Assembly: GCF_042477335.2 (NCBI RefSeq)
Contig: NC_091263.1
Coordinates: 75,121,001-75,185,000, forward strand
Source of the DNA: Ovis canadensis
Lineage: Eukaryota > Chordata > Mammalia > Artiodactyla > Bovidae
Direction: 5' to 3'
Length of the DNA stretch: 64,000 bases
The notes under the pieces are model-generated. The model searched no databases. It worked only from the letters and a program-made list of their open reading frames with translations, and was not told the DNA's origin. The position numbers and the translations under genes were made by a program. Below are positions 19,460 to 29,600 of the stretch, in pieces; the first letter of the stretch is position 1, and each line of letters starts with the position of its first letter.

Positions 19460-19817
19460 GCTTGGAGTCAGTGTAAATGGCTCCTCTTTTTCCTTTCCCC
19501 AGCTCTAAAGCTTGAGTCAGGGCCATGAGCTCAGCTGACTGGGCTGCAGTACCTGGAGGCAGAAGCTTAGCCTGTATGGTCTCAAGACTGGAGACTACTG
19601 CTCTTCTTTTTCCAGCCAAGACCAAGCTGCTTCCATTGGTGCACCAGATTTCCTCAGGATTGGCCAGAGGACCTTCTGACAATCCCGCTTGGGGTTTTGT
19701 CCAGTGGTCCAAGGTTTCTAGGCAAGAGTGAAAGGGGATAGAGCCCTTGAGGGTAGGAAGGAGGGTGGCAGGGTTACGAGCCTCACGAGGGGATATAGTC
19801 AGGTCTGGGTTTTCCAT
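19374..19817 (-). pseudogene. pol remnant: RNase H domain
   Basis: The frame includes WCTNGSSLV (first catalytic region, with Asp replaced by Asn), AQSAELMALTQAL (catalytic Glu) and AIYTDSKHVF (catalytic Asp), in the order of MLV-type RNase H. The substitution in the first motif would itself be expected to inactivate the enzyme. Confidence 0.85.
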
Positions 19818-20089
19818 GAGTACTACTTGATATCTGAGGATGTTTGATCAGACATCCATAAATGGCCTCTCCCATTCAGGAGTTGTTTCACTTGGCGGCT
19901 GGTAAAAATAGTTAGGCTGCCCCCAAGAGAGAGTTTTAAAGCATCTTCTATCAGGACTGGAATAGATGCAAAATTTCAAAGGCAGGGAAAGAGCTCTTCT
20001 CAGTAAGAGAAGGGCACTCAGGGACCACCAGAAACTGGTGGGAGAAATATCTGCGCATCCCAGCAACAAAGAAGTGCTCGGGTGAACCT

Positions 20090-20215
20090 TTTTATAATTG
20101 CTTTTCTTGTAGCACCCAAAATGGTACAGGTTTGGGAGGAGAAGGCTTCGGAGTAAGAGGTCAGGACAGAGTAGGTTGCCCCCGTGTCAACCAAGAAATT
20201 CTCAACCTACCGGCC
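20090..20215 (-). pseudogene. pro remnant: retroviral aspartic protease
   Basis: On the - strand LVDTGATYSVL (active-site DTG codons at 20188-20177) is followed by a short protease segment. An in-frame TAG lies seven codons upstream of the catalytic Asp. The remaining flap and C-terminal parts lead into a deleted reverse transcriptase: only ~275 bases separate this from RNase H, where about 1.5 kb would be expected. Confidence 0.75.
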
Positions 20216-20289
20216 ACATCCAGTTGCACCCTTGGCTCCAGCCCCGTGATGATTGTCTGTGACAGGCAGGCTGGCTGGAGCGGGCCGCT

Positions 20290-20634
20290 TCAGTCCTGTT
20301 GAACCATCGTGAGGGCAGGCTTGGCACTTGACCTTGAGGCTCTTGGGTCCCCAGGGCAGAGTGCCGTCCAATGTCCCAATTGATGGCATTTGTAGCAAGC
20401 CATTTTAGGAGACTTGTCACTCTTTGAACACTCTTTGGCCAAATGTCCTGCCTGTCTGCAGATCAGGCATTTGCCCTGTGCCTTGTCCTTCAAGGACTCG
20501 GGTGCCATAGGGTTTCCCTGGAGGGCGGCCAGCATCTGGGCATGCCTTGTCTCTTTCCTTTTATCCCTTTCCTGAGCCTTGGCCTCCCTCTCCTGTTCTC
20601 TGTTATAAAAGGTATTGGTGGCTGTCTGGACCAC
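20290..20634 (-). pseudogene. gag remnant: nucleocapsid with two CCHC zinc knuckles
   Basis: The 114-residue frame has a charged Arg/Lys/Glu-rich segment typical of the capsid-nucleocapsid junction. Two CX2CX4HX4C knuckles follow: CLICRQAGHLAKEC and CYKCHQLGHWTALC. Two knuckles are found in several class I families with primer sites other than tRNA-Pro. Capsid-like sequence continues upstream to about 20900 in broken frames. Confidence 0.85.
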
Positions 20635-21392
20635 CTCATCTAAAGAGGCAGCAGGGTCCTGCTGCTGGAGCTGTTGGAACTTTATCCTGATGTCTGATGC
20701 ACGTTAGGACAAGAATTTGTCCTTTGAAGTCACCTGTCTCTCATGAGAGTTTAAGTCCAGATTGGTAAACTTTTGGAGAGCCTATTTCAGACTTTCCAGA
20801 AAGGCAGTGGGGTTCTCGTTGGATTCCTGAGTTATTGCTGAGACTGGGCACAGCCCCACAGCCAGTGGGCTTACCTCTATTGCCATGGGCAGACTTCCTT
20901 AGGGATAAACCTTTTTAAAGCTCATTCTACCCAGTACTGTTGCAGCCCGAGAGCCGTGTGTGCCCGAGTCAGGGTGCAGATCCCCAGGCAGGCTGAGGTG
21001 TGACAGCCTCCTGGAGATTGAATCCCCAGGCAGGTCGAGGCAGGTTGGCCTCCCAAGAATTGGGTCCCGGGACAGTTCGAATCGTGTTGACCTCCTGGGA
21101 CCCCTGGACTGCAGTTGGGTATACCCAAGGCCTCCAGCGTGACCAGTGCTGGGTAGGATTAAGGGGTTGTAACCTTAACTCATTGCTGGTTTGTCCACCA
21201 CGGATGGGAATAGACACCATGATGTAAAGCAATCCAAGCCTGTGCCCTGAGACTGGGAACTTGGTGAAGCAGCCGTCAGGCTCATCCTCTTATCGCTCTG
21301 AGGGACTGTAAGTCACTGACTTCCTCCCCTAGTCCTCCATAAGAATAGCTTAGGGTATCTCCCATGGTAAACACTTCATTGTCATAGACCCA
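20635..21392 (-). pseudogene. Degenerate gag (capsid/matrix side) of the provirus
   Basis: This is provirus interior between the nucleocapsid and the first Bov-B insertion. A repeated Pro/Gly/Ser-coding motif lies at about 20940-21130 (unit resembling 'ctcctgggattgaatccccaggcagg'). No long frame is intact. Confidence 0.5.
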
Positions 21393-22360
21393 CTGTAGGT
21401 AATAACAGAATGGGCAGGGAACAAGGCTGGTTCCAAACAGGAAAAGGAGCACGTCGAGGCTGGATATTGTCCCCCTGCTTATTTAACTTCTATGCAGAGT
21501 ACATCATGAGAAATGCTGGGCTGGAAGAAGCACAAGCTGGAATCAAGATTGCTGGGAGAAACATCAGTAAGCTCAGATATGCAGATGACACCACCCTTAT
21601 GGCAGAAAGTGAAGAAGAACTAAAAAGCCTCTTGATGAAAGTGAAAGAGGAGAATGACAAGTTGACCTAAAACTCAACATTCAGAAAATGAAGATCATGG
21701 CATCTGGTCCCATCACTTCCTGGCAAATAGATGGGGAAACACTGGAAACAGTGACAGACTTTATTTTTCTGGGCTCCAAAATCACTGCAGATGGTGACTG
21801 CAGCCATGAAATTAAAAGACGCTTACTTCTCGGAAGGACAGTTATGACCAATCTAGACAGCATATTAAAAAGCAGAGACATTACTTTGTCAACAAAGGTC
21901 CGTCTCGTCAAGGCTATGGTTTTTCCAGTGGTCATGTATGGATGTGAAAGTTGGACTATAAAGAAAATAGAGCACAGAATTGATGCTTTTGAACTGTGGT
22001 GTTGGAGAAGACTCTTGAGAGTCCCTTGGACTGTAAGGAGATCCAGCCAGTCCATCCTAAAGGAGATTGGTCCTGGGTGTTCATTGGAAGGACTGATGTT
22101 GAAGCTGAAACTCCAATCCTTTGGCCACCTGATGTGAAGAGCTGACTCGCTGGAAAAGACCCTGGTGCTGGGAAAGATTGAAGGCAGGAGGAGAAGGGGA
22201 TGACAGAGGATGAGATGGCTGGATGGCATCACTGACTCAATGGACATGAGTTTGGGTAAATTCTGGCAGTTGGTGATGGACAGGGAGGCCTGGTGTGCTG
22301 TGGTTCATGGGGTCACAGAGAGTCAGACATGAGTGAGCGACTGAACTGAACTGAATGACA
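21393..22360 (+). mobile_element. Bov-B LINE, 5'-truncated, inserted in provirus
   Basis: A + strand Bov-B starts inside the RT region. A frame at 21410-21670 has the YADDTTLMAESEEEL active-site block, and a second frame at 21688-22137 continues the RT C-terminal portion. One frameshift and a stop separate them. It ends in the gactgaactgaactgaa tail. No clear target duplication was found. Confidence 0.92.
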
Positions 22361-22835
22361 AAGGAGTGGGTTATCTGGCCCTGTTAGGTGCGTTAAGAGT
22401 ATTTTAATAATAGCTGCGTGGAGCAATGTTGCCCACAAGGGGGCAGGGTCCTGGTTGCAGGAGTCAGTAAGTGGCTTAAAGGCAAAACAGTAAGAGGCAA
22501 CAGACCAGGTGTTTGATGAAAGTGGAGTGGAGATTTGATCCAGCGGGTATGTTTGTAACTTAAGGAGAAGGGTGGTAAGGATTTGGGCCCAAATGGCCTG
22601 AGGTGCTAACTCCCAAATTGGCAAACATCATCCCTGGAAGCCCAGTTGCCCTTGAAGGGATGCCACCAACAGAAGGACTTGGGAGGCAGTGGGAGCCTGC
22701 CACCCACCCTGGCGGGTTCACTGAGAGGCGCTGTTGTCGCACATGTTTTGGGAAACATGGAAGATGAAGGCCTGAAACAGGAGGGAAGGGGGCATGGCAC
22801 AACATTTTAAAGAATGCATAGTCCAAGGGCATAAC
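22361..22835 (-). pseudogene. Provirus gag interior between two Bov-B insertions
   Basis: The sequence resumes the provirus interior. It has only short open frames on the - strand and no recognisable domain; by position it is gag. Confidence 0.5.
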
Positions 22836-24162
22836 AGTCAGCTTTCATTCCAATCCCGAAGAAAGGCAATGTCAAAGAATGCTTAAACTACCCCCCAATT
22901 GCACTCATCTCACATGCTAGCAAAGTAATGCTTAAAATTCTCTAAACCAGGCTTCAACAGTACGTGAACCGTGAACTTCTAGATGTTCAAGCTGGATTTA
23001 GAAAAGGCAGAGGAACCAGGGATCAAATTGCCAACATCCGCTGGATCATCGAAAAAGAGTCCCAGAAAAACATCTGCTTTATTGACTACACCATAAACTT
23101 TGACTGTGTGGATCACAACAAACTCTGCAAAATTCTTAAAGAGATGGGAATACCAGACCACCTGACCTGCCTCTTGAGAAATCTGTATGGAGGTCAGGAA
23201 GCAACAGTTAGAACTGGACATGAAACAACAGACTTGTTCCAAATCAGGAAAAGAGTACGTCAAGGCTGTATATTGCCACCCTGCTTATTTAACTTATATG
23301 CAGAGTACATCATGAGAAACGCTGGACTGGATGAAGCACAAGCTGGAATCAAGATCGCCGGGAGAAACATCAGTAACCTCAGATATGCAGATGACACCAC
23401 CCTTATGGCAGAAAGTGAAGAGGAACTAAAAAGCCTCTTGATGAAAGTGAAAGAGGAGAGTGACAAGTTGACCTAAAACTCAATATTCAGAGAACTAAGA
23501 TTATGGCAGCCGGTCCCATCACTTGCTGGCAAATAGATGGGGAAACAATGGAAACAGTGACAGACTTTATTTTTTTGTGCTCCAAAATCACTGCAGATGG
23601 TGACTGCAGCCATGAAATTAAAAGACGCTTGCTCCTTGGAAGAAAAGTTTTGACCAACCTAGACAGCATATTAAAAAGCAGAGACATTACTTTGCCAACG
23701 AACATCCATCTAGTCAAAGCTGCGGTTTTTCTAGTGGTCATGTATGGATGTGAGAGTTGGACTATAAAGGAAGCTGAGCACCGAAGAATTGATGCTTGTG
23801 ACCTGTGGTGTTGGAGAAGACTCTTGAGAGTCCCTTGGACTACAAGGAGATAAAAGCAGTCCATCCTAAAGGAAATCAGTCCTGAATATTCATTGGAAGG
23901 ACTGATGTTGAAGCTGAAACTCCAATACTTTGGCCTCTTGATTCGAAGAACTGATTCATTGGAAAAGACCCTGATTCTGGGAAAGATTGAAGGTGGGAGG
24001 AGAAGGGGATGACAGAGGATGAGATGGTTGGATGCCATCACTGACTCAGAGGACATGAGTTTGAGTAAACTTCAGGAGTTGGTGATGGACAGGGAGGCCT
24101 GGTGTGCTGCAGTCCATGGGGTTGCAAAGAGTGGGACACGACTGAGAGACTGAATTGAACTG
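22836..24162 (+). mobile_element. Bov-B LINE, 5'-truncated, with target duplication
   Basis: An 11-bp duplication AAGGGCATAAC flanks this copy (22825-22835 and 24163-24173), so the ends are exact. The RT frame 22964-23476 includes FRKGRGTRDQIANIRWI, FIDYTINFDCVDH (first palm Asp) and LRYADDTTL (YADD catalytic box). After a stop a second frame covers the thumb/C-terminal part. The endonuclease domain is absent because of 5' truncation. Confidence 0.95.
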
Positions 24163-24173
24163 AAGGGCATAAC

Positions 24174-25299
24174 GTAAACTGATTAAAATCAAATGGGTCT
24201 AAGATGACAAACAAGCCAATTTCAGCTAAACCTTCATCCTCAGTCTGCAAGCTAAGTGACATACCCAGGGGTGCCAGGACAGTCCCAAGGCACTGTCAAA
24301 GACCGATGAATGGGTAGCTCCCTTGTTGTTGGAATGACCCTCCCACTCATTAACATATGAAATCACCCAACTCACTAACACTAACCGCACCACATTCCAC
24401 GGCCACAGGCTCGTCCTCTGTGACGGCCCACACTCGTGGAATGTGTTTACCTCTGAATCCGAACAAATCTACCTCTTGCCTATTGCTGGGTCTGCCACGG
24501 AATTTTATTTTGCAATGAGACATCAGGAACCTGAGCTTCATTAGGTCCTGAAACTGAGTGCCATGGATTCCGGCCTGGCTCAAGCCCTGGTCGGACACGG
24601 CTGAGTGACTGAGCACAGCACAGAGTCCCTGATGTGTGGGCTTGAGTCCCAATCTTAGGTGAACAGTTTCAAACACAATTTTTGGAAATGGAAAGATGAT
24701 GACCTGCCCAGTACTTTGTAAATAGTGGCATAAATGGAGAGAGGAGCTGAAGGACGGGAGGGAAAAGAGGTGGGAGAAACGTGTCTAGAAATCCCCTTCC
24801 TAACTTGCCGGGAAATCTGCTAAATACCTGCCCTGTACTCACATTTTCAGTGGCCTGACCCGGCTTAAAGGGGGTTAGGGCAGAAGAGCCTCCACCCGCC
24901 TGGGCACCTGCTGCCGAGGCACAGCAGACAGCAGAGCCTTCGGGGCACCCTGGGCACCTACTGCCGCTCAGCCGATTGCTGGGGCTTCGAGGAAGCAAGG
25001 AATGAGAGGTTGTGAAGGGATTGAGATTCTGGCAGCCATATGTTCTTCCAGCCATAGAAGCGAGGATTTCCTACCCTGACGGGAGGTCTTCTGGACTCTG
25101 AGACGGAGCCACCTCAGCTTTCTGCCGTGTTCGTTTTTGCTGTCCCCATTTCTAGCACCCTGGGCTTCTTGTCACTTCCCCTGTGCTGGGTTTTCTTCGC
25201 GTTCAGCTTCCACCGTGGGAGCTTTTGCTGAGTTGGGCTTTTGCTCTGTTTGGCCTCTGCCTTGTGGGAGCCGAGTTGAGGTTGTTTCAGCCAGGTTAA
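24174..25299 (-). pseudogene. Provirus leader and 5' gag remnant
   Basis: This is provirus interior between the second Bov-B insertion and the primer-binding site. No long open frame survives; matrix-like coding was not recognised with confidence. Confidence 0.5.
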
Positions 25300-25317
25300 A
25301 TCCAAGTCACGGCATCA
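25300..25317 (-). other. Primer-binding site, tRNA-His-like
   Basis: On the - strand TGATGCCGTGACTTGGAT matches the complement of the tRNA-His 3' end at 16 of 18 positions by my reading. It lies two bases inside the 5' LTR. This resembles the primer choice of the HERV-H group of class I elements. Confidence 0.72.
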
Positions 25318-25319
25318 TA

Positions 25320-25806
25320 TGTGTCAGGGAAGTTTGTAATTTCCTCGATTCTCTCTCACTGCAGCAAAAATTTGAAGCAACGGACGGATTAGTGATACAG
25401 CTCAGGTTTATTTGGCAAACAAAGGGAAATACACCCTCTAGGCATGAGGGCGGGCCGACCCAAAAGATGCGCAGGGAAGAGAAGCCCCGATCTTCTAGGC
25501 TTCCTCCTTTTATACGTTCGTCTCCTCCCCCTGCACCTGCCCTGTGTACACTGGGCTGGCCGGCAAGGCTGTATGTTTTGCCCGTGTGCACTGGGCTGGC
25601 GGGGAGGGCTATATGTTTTGGGCTGGCCAGGAGGGCTGTGTGTTTTGCCCTGTGTGCACTGGGGTGGCCGGGAGGGCTGTATGTTTTGCCTGAGGGCCTC
25701 GCTCTGGTCCGCTCATCTGCTTGTTCTGTATTCGTGGGCTTTTCCCTTCTGTGTCTTTTGGCCACTGCCCTTCTGGACCCCTTTTCCCTATTCTAACTAC
25801 CGAACA
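25320..25806 (-). repeat. Provirus 5' LTR
   Basis: The LTR is bounded by TGTTCGG...CTGACACA on the - strand. It contains a TATA box (TATAAAA, complement of 25508-25514) and an AATAAA signal (complement of 25407-25412) in the expected U3-R order. Four tandem copies of a unit of about 40 bases (ccctgtgtgcactgggctgg, ggagggctgtatgttttg on +) fill part of U3 at about 25535-25690. The other LTR has a single copy. Confidence 0.88.
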
Positions 25807-25810
25807 GGTC
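25807..25810. repeat. Provirus target-site duplication (right), GGTC
   Basis: This pairs with GGTC at 16874-16877 and fixes the outer edge of the 5' LTR. Confidence 0.7.
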
Positions 25811-26004
25811 AGGACTGCTCCAAGGCACTGCTGTGTGCCAGGTGCTGCCTGGACGTTCGGGCTGCAGCAGCAAGCACTCAGGGAAAGACTTCAGCCCTTG
25901 GGAGCCTGCTTTCTGCCGTGGAAGATGTCACAGACAGTGGGAAGGCTCAGGCAGGAAGCGGGAGGCGGGTCAGGAGCGAGACAGGCCGGGCGAGATGAGA
26001 GGAG

Positions 26005-26200
26005 GGGCCCCACGGGGCCCCTGACCCTGAGTCTCGAGTCTCGTCTCCTGAGGTCTGAGGGGTGGTCCTCCAGCTTGGCTGGGTGATAGCTGCCTGAACT
26101 CTGGGCCCACCTGCACTTGGGAGGGAAGAGGCTGCCTTCGCCAGCTGCTCCCAGGGTGCCAGACCAGGGGCGGGCAGGGTGTGCCAGGGGCAGCTGCAGG
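26005..26200 (+). repeat. Direct duplicated block, copy 1
   Basis: The block shares a long stretch with 27463-27640, starting at GGGCCCCACGGGGCCCCTGA and running through CACCTGCACTTGGGAGG to a CAGACCAGGGGC segment. The differences are mainly substitutions and small gaps. It matches no repeat family that I recognise. Confidence 0.8.
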
Positions 26201-26780
26201 CTTGGGGGCAGGCCCAGGGGGAGCTGCGTGGCCTTCACACGCCTTGACCTGTCTGGGCCTCGGTTTCCTCATCTGTGAAACCGAGAAGGACATGCTGGCT
26301 CCCCGAGAAGCCTCGTGGCCTCTGGATGCATCTCCATGGACGGCTGCCTTGGGCACAGACGAGCCTGCTGGGCTGACTGTGGGCCCTGTGGTCCCGTTTT
26401 TCTCTCCCCAGGAGGTGTTTGTCACTCCCAGGCTGTGGCTTACAGGTAAATTTGAGACTCTTGCCTTTAAAAGTAATTTCTAATTCCCAGGAAGCCTTCA
26501 GGGCTTCGGTGTTTTATCTTGAAACACATAAAAAAGGCTGGTGCGCATATCTGCTTTCACTTCGTGTTCACTGGCGCATCGGGGGTGTTTTCCAATGCAC
26601 GAAGCCCCTTCCTTCCTGGCTCCCTGAGTTTTCTTCCAAGCTGCTCTCCCCAGGCCCACCCAGCGGCCCTCTGCCCTGCTCCCCCTTGGATCCCCGCTGC
26701 CTGGAGTCCCCTCCCCCTCCAGGGGGCTGCCTGTGCCCTCTCCCTTCCGCCTCTGCCCAGGGACACCTGCCCCTCGCCAT

Positions 26781-26990
26781 TGCTGTTGTTTAGTCACTAA
26801 GTTTTGTCCAACTCTCTGCGACCCCGTGGACTGTAGCCCACCAGGCTCCTCTGTCCATGAGATTCTCCAGGCAAGAATGCTGGAGTGGGTTGCCATTTCC
26901 TCCTGCAAGGGGTCTTCCCAAGCCAGGGATTGGACCTGTGTCTTTGGCTTGGTGGGTGGATTCTTTAACTTCTGAGCCACCAGGGAAGCC
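26781..26990 (-). mobile_element. Bov-tA SINE
   Basis: Reverse-oriented Bov-tA with TCCATGAGATTCTCCAGGCA, AGCCAGGGATTGGACCTGTG and the terminal CCACCAGGGAAGCCC. It is nearly full length. Confidence 0.9.
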
Positions 26991-27124
26991 CTCCCCTTGC
27001 TGAGCACTGTCCAGAGAGCCCCCCGCACCCCACTGCCCTCCCAGCCCCCTCAGGCTAGCTGAGCCCCACTGCCTGTCTCCCGGCCTGTGCCCGCTGGGCT
27101 CTAGGCAGTGTCTGTCTCTCCCCA

Positions 27125-27225
27125 GAAGGTTAGCTCTTTGAGGGGAGCGACTTTTGCTTCTTTTGCTCTTAGCCGCACTCCCAGCATGCCTAGTGGTGGT
27201 AAACACTCAGTAGTGACTCTTTCTT
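27125..27225 (+). mobile_element. L2-like LINE 3' end
   Basis: The order 'ttagctctttgaggggagcg' then 'gcatgcctagtggtggtaaa' then 'cactcagtagtgactct' resembles the L2 3' terminus. It is diverged. Confidence 0.4.
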
Positions 27226-27462
27226 GAGAGATGGAAGGAGTCATCTCGCCCTGCACACTTGCCCAGGCTGGGGTCCACCCCCGGAGGATAGTCCGAGGCT
27301 CTGTGGCTGGTTCTAGCTCCAGCACTGGCTCAGACCTGGGACCGGGGCAGGCGAGGACTGGCTGGGACAGAGCTTCCTGCACCCCCAGTCCGGCTCCCCA
27401 CACCCTCCCCGGGGGGCCTCCCCTTCCTGACGCTGCACTTGCGGTCCTCCCTAAGCTGTGAT

Positions 27463-27640
27463 GGGCCCCACGGGGCCCCTGACCCCGAGTCTTGTCTCCT
27501 GAGGTCTGAGGGGTGGTCCTTCAGCTTGTCTGGGTGACAGCTGCCTGAGCTCTGGGCCCACCTGCACTTGGGAGGAAAGAGGCTGCCTTCGCCAGCAGCT
27601 CCCGGTGCCAGACCAGGGGCAGGCAGAGGGGTGGCTGCAG
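27463..27640 (+). repeat. Direct duplicated block, copy 2
   Basis: Second copy of the block at 26005-26200, in the same orientation and starting about 1.46 kb downstream. A Bov-tA and an L2 fragment lie between the copies but not inside them. Confidence 0.8.
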
Positions 27641-27845
27641 CACAGAGAGTGACCAGCACAGGCCTCAAGGGGCTTTGCCCCCTGTTTTCCCGTCACCTCC
27701 AGGCCACCAGCAAATCTAGCAGATCTCGCCCAGAGAAGCGGACATCCCACTGGTCCCCCATCCTTTGGGAAGGCTCAAGTGTGCTGCCATGAACAGCAGT
27801 GGGCACTGGGTGCTGGGAACCTGTGAGATGTTCACCTTCTTTCCA

Positions 27846-29063
27846 GTTCAGCTCAGTTCAGTCGCTCAGTCGTGTCCAACTCTTTGCAACCCCATGGACT
27901 GCAGCACACCAGGCCTCCCTGTCCGTCACCAACTCCTGGAATTCACTCAAACTCATGTCCATTGAGTCGGTGATGCCATCCAACCATCTCATCCTCTGAC
28001 ATCCCCTTTTCCTGCCTTCAGTCTTTCCCAGCATCAGGGACTTTTCCAATGAGTCAATTCTTCACATCAGATGGCCGAAGTATTGGAATTTCAGCTTTAG
28101 TATCAGTCTTTCCAAAGAATATTCAGGACTGATTTCCTTTAGGATGGACTGTTTGGATTTCCTTGCAGTCCAAGGGACTCTCAAGAGTTTTCTCCAATAC
28201 CACAGTTCAAAAGCATCAATTCTTCAGTGCTCAGCTTTCTTTATAGTCCAATTCTTACATCCATACATGACTACCGGAAAAACTGTAGGTTTGACTACAC
28301 GAATCTTTGTTGGCAAAGTAATGTCTCTGCTTTTTAATATGCTGTCTAGGTTGGTCAAAACTTTTCTTCCAAGGAGCAAGCGTCTTTTAATTTCATGGCT
28401 GCAGTCACCATCTGCAGTGATTTTGGAGCACAAAAAAATAAAGTCTGTCACTGTTTCCATTGTTTCCCCATCTATTTGCCAGCAAGTGATGGGACCGGCT
28501 GCCATAATCTTAGTTCTCTGAATGTTGAGTTTTAGGTCAACTTGTCACTCTCCTCTTTCACTTTCATCAAGAGACTTTTTAGTTCTTCTTCCCTTTCTGC
28601 CATAAGGGTGGTGTCATCTGCATATCTGAGGTTACTGATGTTTCTCCCGGCGATCTTGATTCCAGCTTGTGCTTCATCCAGTCCAGCGTTTCTCATGATG
28701 TACTCTGCATATAAGTTAAATAAGCAGGGTGGCAATATACAGCCTTGACGTACTCCTTTCCTGATTTGGAACCAGTCTGTTGTTCCATGTCCAGTTCTAA
28801 CTGTTGCTTCCTGACCTGCATATAGATTTCTCAAGAGGCAGGTCAGGTGGTCTGGTATTCCCATCTCTTTCAGAATTTTGCAGAGTTTGTTGTGATCCAC
28901 ACAGTCAAAGTCTATGGTGTAGTCAATAAAGCAGAAGTAGATGTTTTTCTGGGACTCTCTTGCTTTTTCCATGATCCAATGGACGTTGGCAACTTGATCT
29001 CTGGTTCCTTTGCCTTTTCTAAACCCAGCTTGAACATCTGGAAGTTCACAGTTCACCTTCTTT
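27846..29063 (-). mobile_element. Bov-B LINE, 5'-truncated
   Basis: This - strand Bov-B has an RT frame at 29056-28532 with FRKGKGTRDQVANVHWI, FIDYTIDFDCVDH and the LRYADDTTL catalytic box. A second frame at 28505-28224 follows a stop. The terminal CAGTTCAGTCGCTCAGTCG end lies at its left edge. It is inverted relative to the copy at 22836-24162 and nearly identical to it over part of its length. Confidence 0.95.
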
Positions 29064-29084
29064 CACATTACTTAAACAGTTATA

Positions 29085-29353
29085 TACAGCTTCCGTGGTG
29101 GCTCAGAGGTGTAGAGTCTGTCTTCCGACGGAGGGGACACAGCTCGATGCCTGAACCAGGAAAGTCCCACGTGCCTCAGGGCGGCTAGACTCGTGCGTCT
29201 CTGCTGAGCTTGCCTTCTAGAGCCTGTGCCCCACAGTGAGAGCAGCCGCTGCAGTGGCAAGCCTGCGCACCCCGCCTGGAGGGTAGCCCCTGCTCGCCGG
29301 AGCTCGAGAAGCCTGTATGCAGCACAAGGACAGCACAGCAGTAATAAACATCA
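29085..29353 (+). mobile_element. CHR/ART2-type tRNA SINE
   Basis: The head 'cttccgtggtggctcagagg' and a tRNA-like part are followed by 'gagcagccgctgcagtggca' and 'gtagcccctgctcgccggag', and the tail 'cagcagtaataaacatcaatgc'. This is the ruminant CHR-type SINE rather than Bov-tA. Confidence 0.75.
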
Positions 29354-29363
29354 ATGCTTTTTT

Positions 29364-29600
29364 AAAGAAGCTCAAACTCCAATATGTTGGCCACCTGATG
29401 CGAAGAGCTCAGTCATTTGAAACGACCTGGATGCTGGGAAAGATTGAAGGCAGGAGAGGGGGACGATAGAGGATGAACTGGTTGGATGGCATCACTGACT
29501 CGATGGATGTGAGTTTGGGCAGGCTCCGGGAGTTGGTGATGGACAGGGAGGCCTGGCGTGCTGTGGTCCGTGGGGTCGCAGAGAGTTGGACACATTCATG
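29364..29600 (+). mobile_element. Bov-B LINE 3'-end fragment
   Basis: The + oriented Bov-B terminus begins at 'ctcaaactccaatatgttgg' and passes through 'gatggcatcactgactcgat' to 'gcagagagttggacacattc'. It is 5'-truncated. Confidence 0.88.

Larger units (their letters stand above)
16878..25806 (-). mobile_element. Class I (gammaretrovirus-like) endogenous provirus, defective
   Basis: In - strand order the provirus has: 5' LTR (25806-25320), tRNA-His-like primer site (25317-25300), gag leader and gag, nucleocapsid with two CCHC knuckles (about 20634-20290), protease DTGA (20188-20177), RNase H, integrase, a short env transmembrane tail, polypurine tract (17284-17274) and 3' LTR (17273-16878). 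Most of the reverse transcriptase and nearly all of env surface/ectodomain are missing. Reading frames are broken by stops and shifts, and two Bov-B LINEs interrupt gag. The LTRs are clearly diverged, so the insertion is old. It cannot encode a virus. Its orientation is antisense to both flanking genes. Confidence 0.9.

Noticed and set aside
21410..24056. Bov-B reverse-transcriptase frames considered as a host gene
   Set aside because: They are 5'-truncated LINE copies with stops and frameshifts, one with a clear target-site duplication, and the same sequence recurs at 27.8-29.1 kb.
16878..25806. Possibility that the provirus retains a coding-competent gene
   Set aside because: Reverse transcriptase and most of env are missing. 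Protease, RNase H and integrase frames carry stops, frameshifts or altered catalytic residues, and gag is split by two LINEs.
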